Positions 26,295-34,267 of a stretch of 64,000 nucleotides of DNA are shown here, piece after piece. The notes under the pieces are model-generated. The model did no database searches and was not told the DNA's origin. It was given only the letters and a program-made list of their open reading frames with translations. Every line of letters starts with the position of its first letter. Position 1 is the first letter of the stretch. The stretch covers positions 2,059,001 through 2,123,000 of the forward strand of contig NZ_CP035503.1 in the NCBI RefSeq assembly GCF_006970865.1, read 5' to 3'. This stretch comes from Rhodoferax sediminis (GTDB taxonomy: Bacteria; Pseudomonadota; Gammaproteobacteria; Burkholderiales; Burkholderiaceae_C). A program made the translations under genes and the position numbers.

Positions 26295-26945
26295 TCAGGC
26301 TGCGATGGCGGCCTGCGGCTGGTTCGCCGCATCGGCGATCAGGGCCTTGATGTCCCGGCCGGCGGTGGCCAGTGCCGCGGACTTCTGGGCCTCGCCCATG
26401 GCGATGCCCTCGGCACGCACGAAGCGCACGTCGGTGATGCCGAAGAAGCCGAACACCGTCTGCAGGTAACTTTCCTGATGTTCCATGGCGCGGCCGCCCT
26501 CGCTGGTGGAATACACGCCGCCGCGGCTGGAGACCACGATCACGGTTTTGCCGGTGGCCAGGCCGACCGGGCCTTTTTCGGTGTAGGTGAAGGTGCGGCC
26601 GGCTTGCGCGATGCGGTCGATCCAGGCCTTGAGCTGAGTCGGGATCGCGAAGTTGTACATGGGCGCGCCCACCACGATCACGTCGGCGGCGAGGAATTGC
26701 GTGACCAGCGCTTCCGACAGCGCGTTTTCACGTTTTTGCACGTCCGTGAGGTTTTCGCCCTGCGGGCCGAGGCGGAAACCCAGCGAATCCACCGACAGGT
26801 GGCTGGGCGCGTCGGCGGCCAGGTCCAGATAGTCGACGCTGGTGCCGGGATGGCTGGCCAGCCATTCGGCGACGGTCTGTTTCGTCAATTGGCGCGAAAC
26901 CGAGTTGCCGCCCAGAACGCTGGAGTCGATGTGTAACAGTTTCAT
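26295..26945 (-). CDS. azoR: FMN-dependent NADH-azoreductase
   Basis: 216 aa from the ATG at 26945 ([13 protein letters not shown]); longer frames upstream enter the promoter region. The flavodoxin-like AzoR family: N-terminal [18 protein letters not shown] loop, [37 protein letters not shown] core, and SSRGGVYS. It reduces quinones and azo dyes using NADH. It is divergent from a LysR-type regulator gene, the usual arrangement for regulated oxidoreductases. Confidence 0.93.
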   Translation of the reverse strand: MKLLHIDSSVLGGNSVSRQLTKQTVAEWLASHPGTSVDYLDLAADAPSHLSVDSLGFRLGPQGENLTDVQKRENALSEALVTQFLAADVIVVGAPMYNFAIPTQLKAWIDRIAQAGRTFTYTEKGPVGLATGKTVIVVSSRGGVYSTSEGGRAMEHQESYLQTVFGFFGITDVRFVRAEGIAMGEAQKSAALATAGRDIKALIADAANQPQAAIAA

Positions 26946-27083
26946 GATGCGTGTTCCTTGAATGCGTGATGAATAGAACGGATGGCCGTATGACTGCGGT
27001 CCACTTGATGAAGCGACGTCAATTGCCATGGATAGATTGTGTGGATGAACTCATTTATTGATAAGTCGGCAAAACTGCGATAG

Positions 27084-27105
27084 ATTGTCCTATTGGTAGA
27101 ACAAT
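27084..27105. promoter_or_regulatory. Candidate LysR-type operator between azoR and its divergent regulator
   Basis: ATTGT - 12 nt - ACAAT forms a dyad with T-N11-A character just upstream of the regulator ATG. A 10-bp direct repeat GATAGATTGT (27031-27040 and 27079-27088) adds a second possible contact. This is the usual position for an autoregulated LysR site that also controls the divergent gene. Assignment is by pattern only. Confidence 0.4.
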
Positions 27106-27116
27106 AAGGGCGTTCG

Positions 27117-28013
27117 ATGCAAGACCTGAATGACATGCTGTACTTCACCGAGGTGGTGGCGTCGGGTGGTTTTGCGGCGGCGGGGCGCACGCTGGGTCTG
27201 CCCAAATCACGGCTGTCGCGGCGTGTGGCCGACCTGGAAGGTCGGCTCGGCGTGCGCTTGCTGCAGCGCACCACGCGCAAGCTCTCGCTGACCGCCGTAG
27301 GCGAGGTTTATTACCGCCACTGCGTTGCCATGTGTGACGAAGCCCGGGCGGCCGACGACGCCGTGGCACAGGCGCAGAGCGAGCCGCGCGGCACCATCCA
27401 TGTGACCTGCCCGGTGACGCTGGCGCAGACCGTGCTCGGGCCGATCCTGCCGCAATTTCTGGCGCGGCATCCGCAGGTCAGGCTGGACATGGAGGTCAGC
27501 AACCGGGTGGTGGATCTGGTGGAAGACGGGGTGGACGTGGCCCTGCGCGTGCGCCCGTCCACGGCCGACAGCGGCAGCCTGGTCGTCAAGCAGCTTGGCA
27601 CCACCCAAAGCCTGCTGGTGGCCAGCCCGGCGCTATTGGCGCGCCAGCAGCGGCCCGCGGCGCCCGGCGATCTGGCGCGGCTCGACACGGTGGCCATGTC
27701 CGCCAGCGACGGCCGCACGAGCTGGAAGCTGTTGGGTCCCGGCGGCGCCGAGCATCTGTTCCAGCACCAGCCGCGCTTTGTGGCGGACGATTTGCTCACA
27801 CTCAAGTTCGCCGTGCTGGCCGCGGTCGGCTTTTGCATACTGCCCGACTACATGTGCCGCGACGAATTGCGGGACGGGCGGCTGATCTCCGTGCTGCCCG
27901 GCTGGGAGCCACCGCCCGCCGTGGTGCATGCGGTGTTCCCGTCGCGGCGCGGGCTGCTGCCTGCGGTGCGGACTTTTCTGGATTTTCTCGGCGACAACCT
28001 GCCAGGCCGGTGA
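27117..28013 (+). CDS. LysR family transcriptional regulator
   Basis: 298 aa. N-terminal winged helix DLNDMLYFTEVVASGGFAAAGRTLGLPKSRLSRRVADLEGRLGVRLLQRTTRKLSLT (residues ~3-60) is a classic LysR DNA-binding domain, followed by a substrate domain opening with GTIHVTCPVTLAQTVLGPIL. This resembles the AaeR/CrgA-like branch that often controls quinone or aldehyde detoxification genes. Divergent from azoR, which is its likely target. Confidence 0.9.
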   Translation: MQDLNDMLYFTEVVASGGFAAAGRTLGLPKSRLSRRVADLEGRLGVRLLQRTTRKLSLTAVGEVYYRHCVAMCDEARAADDAVAQAQSEPRGTIHVTCPVTLAQTVLGPILPQFLARHPQVRLDMEVSNRVVDLVEDGVDVALRVRPSTADSGSLVVKQLGTTQSLLVASPALLARQQRPAAPGDLARLDTVAMSASDGRTSWKLLGPGGAEHLFQHQPRFVADDLLTLKFAVLAAVGFCILPDYMCRDELRDGRLISVLPGWEPPPAVVHAVFPSRRGLLPAVRTFLDFLGDNLPGR

Positions 28014-28143
28014 CAGGCAGTGTGGGGGGTGAAGTAGCTGCCCGCAACACTCTTGATGGAGCTTTACAGGACTTCACAGGGCCGGTCGTACGCGCGGGTG
28101 TCGGCTTGGGTGTTAATTGGGCATCACCAATTGGAGTCTCTTC

Positions 28144-28299
28144 ATGAAAATTGCCATCCTGGTTATCGCGCTTGCCGCCTCCCTCACCGGTTGTGCGATC
28201 GTCCCTTACGGCCCCTATGGTGCCTATGGCCCTGCCGTGGTCGTAAGTCCCGGCTATTACGGTCACGGCCACTACGGACGAGGCCATTACGGGCGGTAA
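28144..28299 (+). CDS. Small Tyr/Gly-rich lipoprotein
   Basis: 51 aa. Signal peptide MKIAILVIALAASLTG followed by C17, a lipobox (SLTGC). The mature ~35 residues are low complexity: IVPYGPYGAYGPAVVVSPGY, then a GHYGRGHYGR-type repeat. A GGAG sits 9 nt before the ATG. Function unknown; such proteins are common and often mis-annotated because of their length. Confidence 0.7.
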   Translation: MKIAILVIALAASLTGCAIVPYGPYGAYGPAVVVSPGYYGHGHYGRGHYGR

Positions 28300-28397
28300 G
28301 CCTGAAATTCGTTATATAAAAATACTGTAGTTTGAAATTTTCCACTGGCTCGCCACAATATATGGCTAGTCCATTACTCAACTGAAAGGAGTTAACC

Positions 28398-29069
28398 ATG
28401 ACGACTCTAAGGCTTGGCGACATCGCCCCTGATTTCGAGGCCGAAACCACCGAAGGCAAGATCAGCTTTCACAAGTGGCTCGGCGACTCTTGGGGTGTGT
28501 TGTTCTCGCACCCCAAAGATTTCACGCCGATCTGCACCACCGAGCTCGGCTTCATGGCGGGCAGCAAGGCGGAGTACGACAAACGCCATGCCAAGATCCT
28601 TGCGGTTTCAGTCGACTCCGTGGCGGACCACAAGAGTTGGGCCAAGGACATCGGCGAGACCCAGGGGACGGCGCCGAACTATCCCATCATTGCCGATACC
28701 GATTTCAAGGTCGCCAAGCTCTACGGCATGCTGCCCGCCGGCGCCTCGGGTGACGTGTCCAAGCGTACGCCGGTGGACAACCAGACCGTGCGCAACGTCT
28801 TCCTGATCGACCCCGACAAGAAGATCTGCCTGATCCTGATCTACCCGATGAGCGTAGGGCGCAACTTCAACGAGATTTTGCGTGCACTCGATGCACTGCA
28901 ATTGACGCGCAAGCACAAGGTGGGCACGCCGGCGAACTGGTCGGTCGAGGGTGCCAGCGCCGACGTCGTGATCTCCGCCTCGGTATCCGATGCCGATGCC
29001 GAGAAGCTCTTCCCGAAGGGCTTCAAGAAACTGAAGCCGTATCTGCGCACGACGCCTGACCCACGGTAA
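28398..29069 (+). CDS. 1-Cys peroxiredoxin (Prx6 type)
   Basis: 223 aa, the length of Prx6-group enzymes. Peroxidatic cysteine in PKDFTPICTTELG (about residue 47). LRLGDIAPDFEAETTEGKI opens the thioredoxin-like fold, and the C-terminal YLRTTPDPR arm is typical. There is no obvious resolving cysteine, so reduction relies on an external thiol. It scavenges hydroperoxides in the cytoplasm. AAGGAG lies 6-7 nt before the ATG; TTGAAA (28332) and CAATAT (28356) are a possible promoter. Confidence 0.93.
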   Translation: MTTLRLGDIAPDFEAETTEGKISFHKWLGDSWGVLFSHPKDFTPICTTELGFMAGSKAEYDKRHAKILAVSVDSVADHKSWAKDIGETQGTAPNYPIIADTDFKVAKLYGMLPAGASGDVSKRTPVDNQTVRNVFLIDPDKKICLILIYPMSVGRNFNEILRALDALQLTRKHKVGTPANWSVEGASADVVISASVSDADAEKLFPKGFKKLKPYLRTTPDPR

Positions 29070-29094
29070 TTGTTCGCCCTGCGCTGATTACCAA

Positions 29095-29127
29095 AACCGC
29101 CTCAGTACCTCTGGGGCGGTTTTTTTG
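29095..29127 (+). terminator. Rho-independent terminator after peroxiredoxin gene
   Basis: AAACCGCC - 13-nt loop - GGCGGTTT followed by T7, 26 bp after the stop codon. Confidence 0.85.
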
Positions 29128-29285
29128 GGGCCGGCTCCTCATGCGAACGAGCAGTAGCTGGAACTAATTCCTTGAAACAACAACAAAACGCGGACAACGG
29201 CAAAAAGAATGCCACGATGATGGCGCCGATTTCTGCGCAACAATCGTCCCCTACGGTTTGTCGCCGCTTTTGTTGAGGGATATCG

Positions 29286-29810
29286 ATGTTATTGAACTGG
29301 TTTGATGCGGCACCACGCCGCGTATTGGCAGCGGTCTGCCTGATTTCAGTGGCGCTGCTGGCCTTTGGCCTGTACCTGCAGCATGTGGTCGGGCTGGACC
29401 CGTGCCCGATGTGCATTGTGCAGCGGTATGCTCTTGTTTTGATAGCTATCATCGCAGGCGTAACCTCGGCATCAGGCCGAAAAGGCGTGCAAATCTCGGG
29501 TGCCGTGCTGCTCCTCTTGAGCGCCGGCTTTGGCGCCTTTGTGGCAGCGCGCCAGAGCTGGTTGCAGTGGTACCCGCCCGAAGTCGTCTCCTGCGGGCGC
29601 GACTTCTACGGCATGATCGAAACCTTCCCGCTCAAGCGCGCCCTGCCCATGATTTTCCGGGGCGGCGGCGACTGTACCAAGGTGGACTGGACCTTCCTGG
29701 GCGGCTCGATCGCCAACTGGTCGTTCCTGTGCTTTTGCGCCGTGGTCCTGGTCAGCCTGCTGCTGATTGCGCGGACGGCGCGGCGGCCTCACTACAAGCC
29801 TGAAGGATAG
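29286..29810 (+). CDS. dsbB: Disulfide bond formation protein DsbB
   Basis: 174 aa, four membrane helices. Cysteine pairs Cys40-Cys43 (PCPMC) and Cys103/Cys130 in the two periplasmic loops are the redox centres that re-oxidise DsbA and pass electrons to quinone. YALVLIAIIAG (48-58), the start of the second membrane helix, and the following loop are encoded by a stretch matching repeat family A. Its 3' end overlaps the convergent erythromycin-esterase gene by 19 bp. Confidence 0.92.
   Translation: MLLNWFDAAPRRVLAAVCLISVALLAFGLYLQHVVGLDPCPMCIVQRYALVLIAIIAGVTSASGRKGVQISGAVLLLLSAGFGAFVAARQSWLQWYPPEVVSCGRDFYGMIETFPLKRALPMIFRGGGDCTKVDWTFLGGSIANWSFLCFCAVVLVSLLLIARTARRPHYKPEG
29427..29485 (+). repeat. 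Repeat family A copy 4, inside dsbB
   Basis: TATGCTCTTGTTTTGATAGC, a variable middle, GCATCAGGCCGAAAAGG. It fits the family layout (GCT...TTTTGATAGCT ... AGGCC-AAAA) but is more diverged than the cysN, hrpA and pepA copies. Reading frame and protein length are preserved. Confidence 0.45.
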
Positions 29811-31048
29811 GTTTCCGGCGCCTCGCCCCGATCCCATTCCACGTTCATCTCCAGCGGCTCGAGCGCGTGCGTTTCGTCCAGATGGATGATGGCGTCGAAC
29901 TGGGCTGGCAGCCGCGTGTGGAAGTAGTGGCTCTGGCGTTCGGTCTGCGGGTGGTAGATCACCCCGATCGCCCGCTGCAGCCGGGGCGCGGCCAGCAACT
30001 GGCGCAGCGGCGGGTTGCCGCGCAGCGGCAGCCAGAAGCGCGTCTGCCCGCACTGGTGGAACAACTCCTCGAAGCTGCCTGGCAAGCCGTGACGCACCCG
30101 TTTCCTGTGCGGCGGCGCGTCCCATTCGGAAGCCGCCGTCACGCTGCCGTGGTAGGTGCTGAAGCCGACCAGCGTGGCCTCGTCGCCATATCGGTCGCGC
30201 ACCAACTGGCCCACATTCCATTCGCCCATCTCGCCCATCTCGGTGGCGCCGGCATCGCCCAGGTGCGAGTTGTGGGCCCAGACGGCCAGGCGCGGCGGCG
30301 CAGCGCCGCGGACAGTGAGATGGCGGTCCAGCGCCTGCAGCGTCTCCACCATGTGGCTGTCACGCAGGTTCCATGACGAGACGCGGCCGTGGAACATGGA
30401 GCGGTAGTACTCCTCGGCATTGCGCACCAGGCGCGCATTCTGCTGGGCGAAAAAGGCCTCGTCACGCTCCAGGCCCGGCGTCGCCGGGAATTTGGCCGCC
30501 CGCTGGTTCATGTCGCGCAGCTGCTGCACGACCTCGTCCTCGCAGATCGGCTTCAGGCCGAAGCTGGCGGCGTAACCATAAGCCTGGCTGTCTTCGTGCG
30601 CATGGTCGAAGCACGCATAGCGCGTACGAGCCCGGGCCGCAGCTTGCGGGTCGACCCGGTCCAGGTAGGCCAGCACTGCCTGTATCGAGGTAAAAAGGCT
30701 GTACAGGTCGATGCCGTAAAAGCCGACCCGGCGGGAAGAGGGCAGGCCGCGATTGTGCTCGCGCAGCCATTCCACGAAGTCACGCACCACGGTGTTGCGC
30801 CACATCCAGGTGGGAAAACGCTTGAAGCCCGACAGTGCGGCATCCGCATCCACGTCTTCGCCCAGTCCGCGCACATAGCGGTTGACGCGCCAGGCGTCGG
30901 GCCAGTCCGCCTCGACGGCCACTGCGGTAAAGCCCTTGTCGACGATCAGGCGCCGCGTGATGGCGGCGCGATCGGCATAGAACTCCTGCGTCCCATGCGA
31001 GGCCTCACCCAGCAGGGCGAAGCGGCTCGCGCCGATCAGTTCCAGCAA
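29792..31048 (-). CDS. Erythromycin esterase family protein
   Basis: At least 418 aa from a TTG at 31048. Motifs LLGEASHGTQEFY (near the N-terminus), AVEADWPDAWRVNRYVRG and AVWAHNSHLGDA hold the Glu/His residues of the erythromycin esterase / succinoglycan-biosynthesis family. In non-pathogens this is usually a stress-cluster hydrolase and not a resistance gene. The start is doubtful. Family-like codons continue ~20 codons upstream without an ATG or GTG. The ATG with AGGAG at 31158 is out of frame across a C6 tract (31136-31141). Third gene of a hydrolase-PRTase-esterase operon. Confidence 0.85.
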   Translation of the reverse strand: MLELIGASRFALLGEASHGTQEFYADRAAITRRLIVDKGFTAVAVEADWPDAWRVNRYVRGLGEDVDADAALSGFKRFPTWMWRNTVVRDFVEWLREHNRGLPSSRRVGFYGIDLYSLFTSIQAVLAYLDRVDPQAAARARTRYACFDHAHEDSQAYGYAASFGLKPICEDEVVQQLRDMNQRAAKFPATPGLERDEAFFAQQNARLVRNAEEYYRSMFHGRVSSWNLRDSHMVETLQALDRHLTVRGAAPPRLAVWAHNSHLGDAGATEMGEMGEWNVGQLVRDRYGDEATLVGFSTYHGSVTAASEWDAPPHRKRVRHGLPGSFEELFHQCGQTRFWLPLRGNPPLRQLLAAPRLQRAIGVIYHPQTERQSHYFHTRLPAQFDAIIHLDETHALEPLEMNVEWDRGEAPETYPSGL

Positions 31049-31179
31049 GCCGTCGTATTCGCCGTCGCTGCCGTCCAGCAGACCGAGGTGGGGGAGCAGG
31101 CCCGCCAGCAGCGGGTCGGCGCGCTGCGCATGCGCGGGGGGTGATGTGTTGTTGCCATGGCCGCGACTCCTGTGTCGTC

Positions 31180-31848
31180 TTACCGCGCATCGTGCGCATG
31201 CTCGCGCCGCGCTTGCTCAAGCAGCGTGCGCACCTCGTCGTCGCTTGCCTGCGGGAAGTCTTCGTACCACAGGCCCACGGCACGAAATGGCTCGGGCATG
31301 GCGGCGCACACGATCTCATCGGCCTGGTCCTGCAGGGCCTCGCAGGTATCCCGTGCGCCGACCGGCACCGCCACCACCAGGTGGGCCGGATGCTGTTGGC
31401 GGATGGCCAGCAGAGCCGCCCGCATGGTGGAGCCGGTGGCCAGGCCGTCGTCGACCACGATGACGGTGCGCCCGCGCAGCGGCACGCCGGGCCGCTGGCT
31501 GCGGTAGAGCTGTTCCCTGCGCACCAGTTCGACCTGTTCGCGCTCGATCACCGCCGCTATTGCCTGCGGCGAGATATTGGCGCCCGGCAGCGGGTTCATG
31601 ACGCGCACGCCGCCGCTGGCGATGGCGCCCATGGCGTATTCCTCATGCCCGGGATAGCCGAGCTTGCGCACCACGAAGACATCCAGCGGCGCCTGCAATG
31701 CGCACGCCACTTCAAACCCTACAGCCACCCCGCCGCGCGGCAGGGCCAGCACCAGCAGGCCCGGCCGGCCCCGATAGTGCTCCAGCTTCTCGGCCAGCAC
31801 GCGGCCGGCCTGGTGGCGGTCGTGATAGGGCAGTTGGTCGGCTGTCAT
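31180..31848 (-). CDS. Phosphoribosyltransferase family protein
   Basis: 222 aa from the ATG overlapping the hydrolase stop (ATGA). PRPP-binding loop TVIVVDDGLATGSTMRAAL near residue 125. The N-terminal DRHQAGRVLAEKL, LALPRGGVAVGFEVACAL and DVFVVRKLGYPGHEEYAMGAIASGG match the stress-associated PRTase-like group found beside erythromycin-esterase and dienelactone-hydrolase-like genes. The actual substrate is not known. Confidence 0.88.
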   Translation of the reverse strand: MTADQLPYHDRHQAGRVLAEKLEHYRGRPGLLVLALPRGGVAVGFEVACALQAPLDVFVVRKLGYPGHEEYAMGAIASGGVRVMNPLPGANISPQAIAAVIEREQVELVRREQLYRSQRPGVPLRGRTVIVVDDGLATGSTMRAALLAIRQQHPAHLVVAVPVGARDTCEALQDQADEIVCAAMPEPFRAVGLWYEDFPQASDDEVRTLLEQARREHAHDAR

Positions 31849-32531
31849 GATGCGTGCGCCGTCACGGTGAGGTGCGCCGCGAACCACGCGGCGGCCAGCG
31901 CCGCGGCCTGCTCCAGCGTGCCGGGTTCCTCGAACAGGTGGCTGGCGCCGGGCACGATGGCCAGCTGCTTCTCGCATCGCAGCAGCGCGCAGGCCTGCTC
32001 ATTGAGCTCGATGACGTCATGATCGACGCCACCGACAATCAGCAAGGTGGGCGCGGTGACGGCGGCGAGCGCTGCCGGGCCGGCCAGATCGGGCCGCCCG
32101 CCGCGCGACACCACCGCCTGGATCCCCCCGCCCAGCCGCGCGGCGGCAATCAAGGCCGCGGCGCTGCCGGTGCTGGCGCCGAAGTAGCCGATACCCGCGT
32201 ACCGCAGGCCCGGCTGCGTGAGCGCCCAGGCCGTGGCATCCTGCATCCGCCGTGTCAGCAGCGGAATGTCGAAGCGGTGTTCGCGTGTGTGGACATCCAC
32301 CTGCTCTTCCTGCGCTGTGAGCAGGTCGAACAGCAAGGTGGCGATGCCGCGCAGTTGCAGTTGCCGGGCAACGTAGCGGTTGCGGGCGCTGTGCCGCCCG
32401 CTGCCGCTGCCATGGGCGAACAGCACCAGCCCGTCGAACGTTGGCGGCTGGGCCAAGTCGCCCTGCAGCCACACCTTGCCCGAGGGAATTCGCACCTCAC
32501 GGCTCGAAATCGCGGATGTCGTGTTGTCCAT
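31845..32531 (-). CDS. Alpha/beta hydrolase (dienelactone hydrolase-like)
   Basis: About 228 aa from the ATG at 32531 (a GTG codon immediately precedes it). Alpha/beta hydrolase motifs: oxyanion-side FAHGSGSGRHSARN, nucleophile elbow GYFGASTGSAAAL (Ser), acid in GGVDHDVIELN, and His in GASHLFEEPGTLE. Substrate unknown. First gene of a three-gene operon with the phosphoribosyltransferase and erythromycin-esterase family genes. An FNR-type box lies 206 bp upstream. Confidence 0.85.
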   Translation of the reverse strand: MDNTTSAISSREVRIPSGKVWLQGDLAQPPTFDGLVLFAHGSGSGRHSARNRYVARQLQLRGIATLLFDLLTAQEEQVDVHTREHRFDIPLLTRRMQDATAWALTQPGLRYAGIGYFGASTGSAAALIAAARLGGGIQAVVSRGGRPDLAGPAALAAVTAPTLLIVGGVDHDVIELNEQACALLRCEKQLAIVPGASHLFEEPGTLEQAAALAAAWFAAHLTVTAHAS

Positions 32532-32690
32532 CACCTTCTCAGGGCCGGCGGGGTCCTGCCTCGAAAATCAGGTACCGCGCAATGCAGACCATGGCAGATC
32601 ATTTCCCGTTTTGCGCAAAAAGTCCAATACGATCGAGAGGCTCATTTTTTGAAGAAAATAGGCGTCCAGCCCTCATGGAACAGCAGCATG

Positions 32691-32736
32691 TTGCTATGAA
32701 AAAAGGAGTAACACCGCCTGAGCGCGAGTAGGGCGC
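32691..32736 (+). repeat. Degenerate repeat family A copy (possible)
   Basis: TTGCTATGAAAAAAGGAGTA, then ~10 bp, then GAGCGCGAGTAGGGCGC. It keeps the left block and a shortened GGGC block, so it is at best a decayed copy. It lies in the 440-bp gap between the hydrolase operon and the PEP-CTERM gene. Confidence 0.3.
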
Positions 32737-32750
32737 TTGATCTGAATCAA
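32737..32750. promoter_or_regulatory. FNR/Anr-type box
   Basis: TTGATCTGAATCAA is a perfect match to the FNR family consensus TTGAT-N4-ATCAA. On the minus strand a TGTTAC hexamer (32708-32713) sits about where the -10 of a class II site would be, which would drive the hydrolase-PRTase-esterase operon. The first ATG is ~200 bp away, so a long leader is implied. Confidence 0.55.
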
Positions 32751-32873
32751 CTGCCGGGCGCAAGCGCGCTGTGGCCCAAAAACCGTGCAATACCATCGGC
32801 GTCCTTTACGACTGGACTCGTTTAGTGCAGGTGGTGCAGATAGGTTTAATTTCAGATTTCTGGAGAGGGGAGC

Positions 32874-32921
32874 ATGAAGCTGATGCTTTTCCCGGAAAAG
32901 CTTGAAGAAGACACGCCATGA
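32874..32921 (+). CDS. Possible 15-codon micro-ORF
   Basis: ATG preceded by an unusually strong Shine-Dalgarno stretch (GGAGAGGGGAG ending 1-2 nt before the ATG, with its GGAG core at good spacing), encoding MKLMLFPEKLEEDTP and a TGA. An 8-bp perfect hairpin GCTTTTCC-C-GGAAAAGC lies inside the frame. A weak TTTAAT is ~25 bp upstream. It may be a translated small peptide, a leader, or chance; there is no recognisable family. Confidence 0.25.
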   Translation: MKLMLFPEKLEEDTP

Positions 32922-32942
32922 AAAAAGGCCCCGACTGGGGCC
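32921..32942 (-). terminator. Rho-independent terminator after the PEP-CTERM gene
   Basis: Minus-strand hairpin GGCCCCAGTCGGGGCC followed by six T, 30 bp beyond the PEP-CTERM stop. The plus-strand side lacks a T-run, so it should act in one direction. Confidence 0.85.
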
Positions 32943-32971
32943 CTTCTCTTGATGCTGTCACTGAACCAGCG

Positions 32972-34012
32972 TCAAACTTTCCGGCGCCGCGACGTCACGG
33001 CCAAGCCTAGCAAGCCGAGTGCCAGCAAGCTGAGAATCCCGGGTTCTGGTACTTGCGCGACGGTGGTTGATGTCCCGATGAACAACTGCTCGTAGCCGTT
33101 ATTGGCATCGCGGCCGATACATGCCCCTACGCCCGCCGTCCCACCGTTGGTACCAACAGTGGCCGGATCGCAACCGAAGCGAAGGTCAACATGAATGTCG
33201 GTGTAGCCAGAGAACAACCCGTTACTCCAGGACGTCAGAAAAGCGTTCAGTTCAGGTGCATCAATGGCATAGGCAGCCTGGTTGGCACCCAGGTTGTTGT
33301 TGATAGGGCCAGCGGTGTGGGGACTGCTGCAGGAAACGGGAATAACGCCATTCAAGCAGATCGCCCCGCCGGAGAGGACGTAATCCGTGGCGCCATTGGT
33401 GCCCGCGATCGGCCCTGCTCCGGTGGAGGTGTAAGCCCCGACGTCGCCCATAAATACGCCGCCTCCGCCTTCTGTAAACAGGGCGTATGGGCCGTCCCGA
33501 TTGGTGAAGTCGAAATACTTTGTGGTCTGGCCCGCTCCGGTCAAACTGATCTGCGCCCAGACCGCGACATTCTGGTTGGTCGAGGCGCCACTGTTGACCT
33601 GGTTGTTATTGAAGAAGAAAAGCGGATTGTTGGCGCCCAGGAATCCAGTGAATGCCGCCAGCGTACTGTTCCAGATGCCAGAGAAGAAGTTGCTGCCGCC
33701 CGACCCGTTCGGAGTCGACAAGGCATTGTCCATCCCGGGCAGATTCGTATTTACAGGCCCGCCGCTGGCTCCCGTGGCAACCACGATCAGATCCTTGATT
33801 GCCCCTGGCGTGGAACTGACATAGTAAGGGCTACCCGGTCCGGTGCTGCCGGCGATAGTGCCGTCGACCTGCAGCGCATACGAATTGGCATCGCCATAGG
33901 TGACGTAGCTCGCACCCGAAAGATCAAGAGTGGCTTGCGCGGGCGCTGCAAACCCTGCTGTCAGCGCCGCTCCCACGGCCAGTAACTGAAATTTTCTGCT
34001 TGAAATCTTCAT
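32972..34012 (-). CDS. PEP-CTERM sorting domain protein
   Basis: 346 aa from the ATG at 34012 (a second in-frame ATG is 6 nt earlier). The signal peptide ends at APAQA, then there is a long Gly/Asn/Ser/Thr-rich secreted region with two pairs of cysteines. The tail is VPEPGILSLLALGLLGLAVTSRRRKV: PEP motif, membrane helix and basic end, the exosortase sorting signal. It is exported and probably processed by an exosortase into the exopolysaccharide or biofilm matrix. No exosortase gene is in the window. A sigma-54-like promoter lies upstream. Confidence 0.88.
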   Translation of the reverse strand: MKISSRKFQLLAVGAALTAGFAAPAQATLDLSGASYVTYGDANSYALQVDGTIAGSTGPGSPYYVSSTPGAIKDLIVVATGASGGPVNTNLPGMDNALSTPNGSGGSNFFSGIWNSTLAAFTGFLGANNPLFFFNNNQVNSGASTNQNVAVWAQISLTGAGQTTKYFDFTNRDGPYALFTEGGGGVFMGDVGAYTSTGAGPIAGTNGATDYVLSGGAICLNGVIPVSCSSPHTAGPINNNLGANQAAYAIDAPELNAFLTSWSNGLFSGYTDIHVDLRFGCDPATVGTNGGTAGVGACIGRDANNGYEQLFIGTSTTVAQVPEPGILSLLALGLLGLAVTSRRRKV

Positions 34013-34078
34013 GAACATCTCACTTGATTGAGATACCAGTTCCAGGGAATCTGGATTGCAAAGGTATTACGCAACAAT

Positions 34079-34096
34079 TAGCAACATCTATGCCTA
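34079..34096 (-). promoter_or_regulatory. Sigma-54-type (-24/-12) promoter upstream of the PEP-CTERM gene
   Basis: Minus-strand TAGGCATAGATGTTGCTA has GG-N10-GC spacing and matches TTGGCAC-N5-TTGCW closely. It is ~67 bp before the ATG at 34012. Immediately upstream is a perfect 10-bp palindrome ATAACGTTAT. PEP-CTERM genes are often under the sigma-54 regulator PrsR, which fits. Confidence 0.5.
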
Positions 34097-34267
34097 TAGT
34101 AATAACGTTATACAAATCAATGGCTTGTGGACTTTTGGCCGATTTGATTTGTCATCATGTAAAAAAAATCGACAAAATCTGAGCCGAGGCGCACCGCAAT
34201 AGCCCGGCGCAGGGCATCGCGATGATCGGCCGTAGCAGTGCCGGTGTTCGAAACCGGGAGTGACTTT

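Noticed and set aside
29792..31048. Macrolide resistance gene
   Set aside because: The erythromycin-esterase family is broad; operon context with a hydrolase and phosphoribosyltransferase indicates a chromosomal stress locus, and nothing mobile is nearby.
32885..32901. Hairpin GCTTTTCC-C-GGAAAAGC as a terminator
   Set aside because: No T-run follows on either strand; the real terminator of the PEP-CTERM gene is at 32921-32942.
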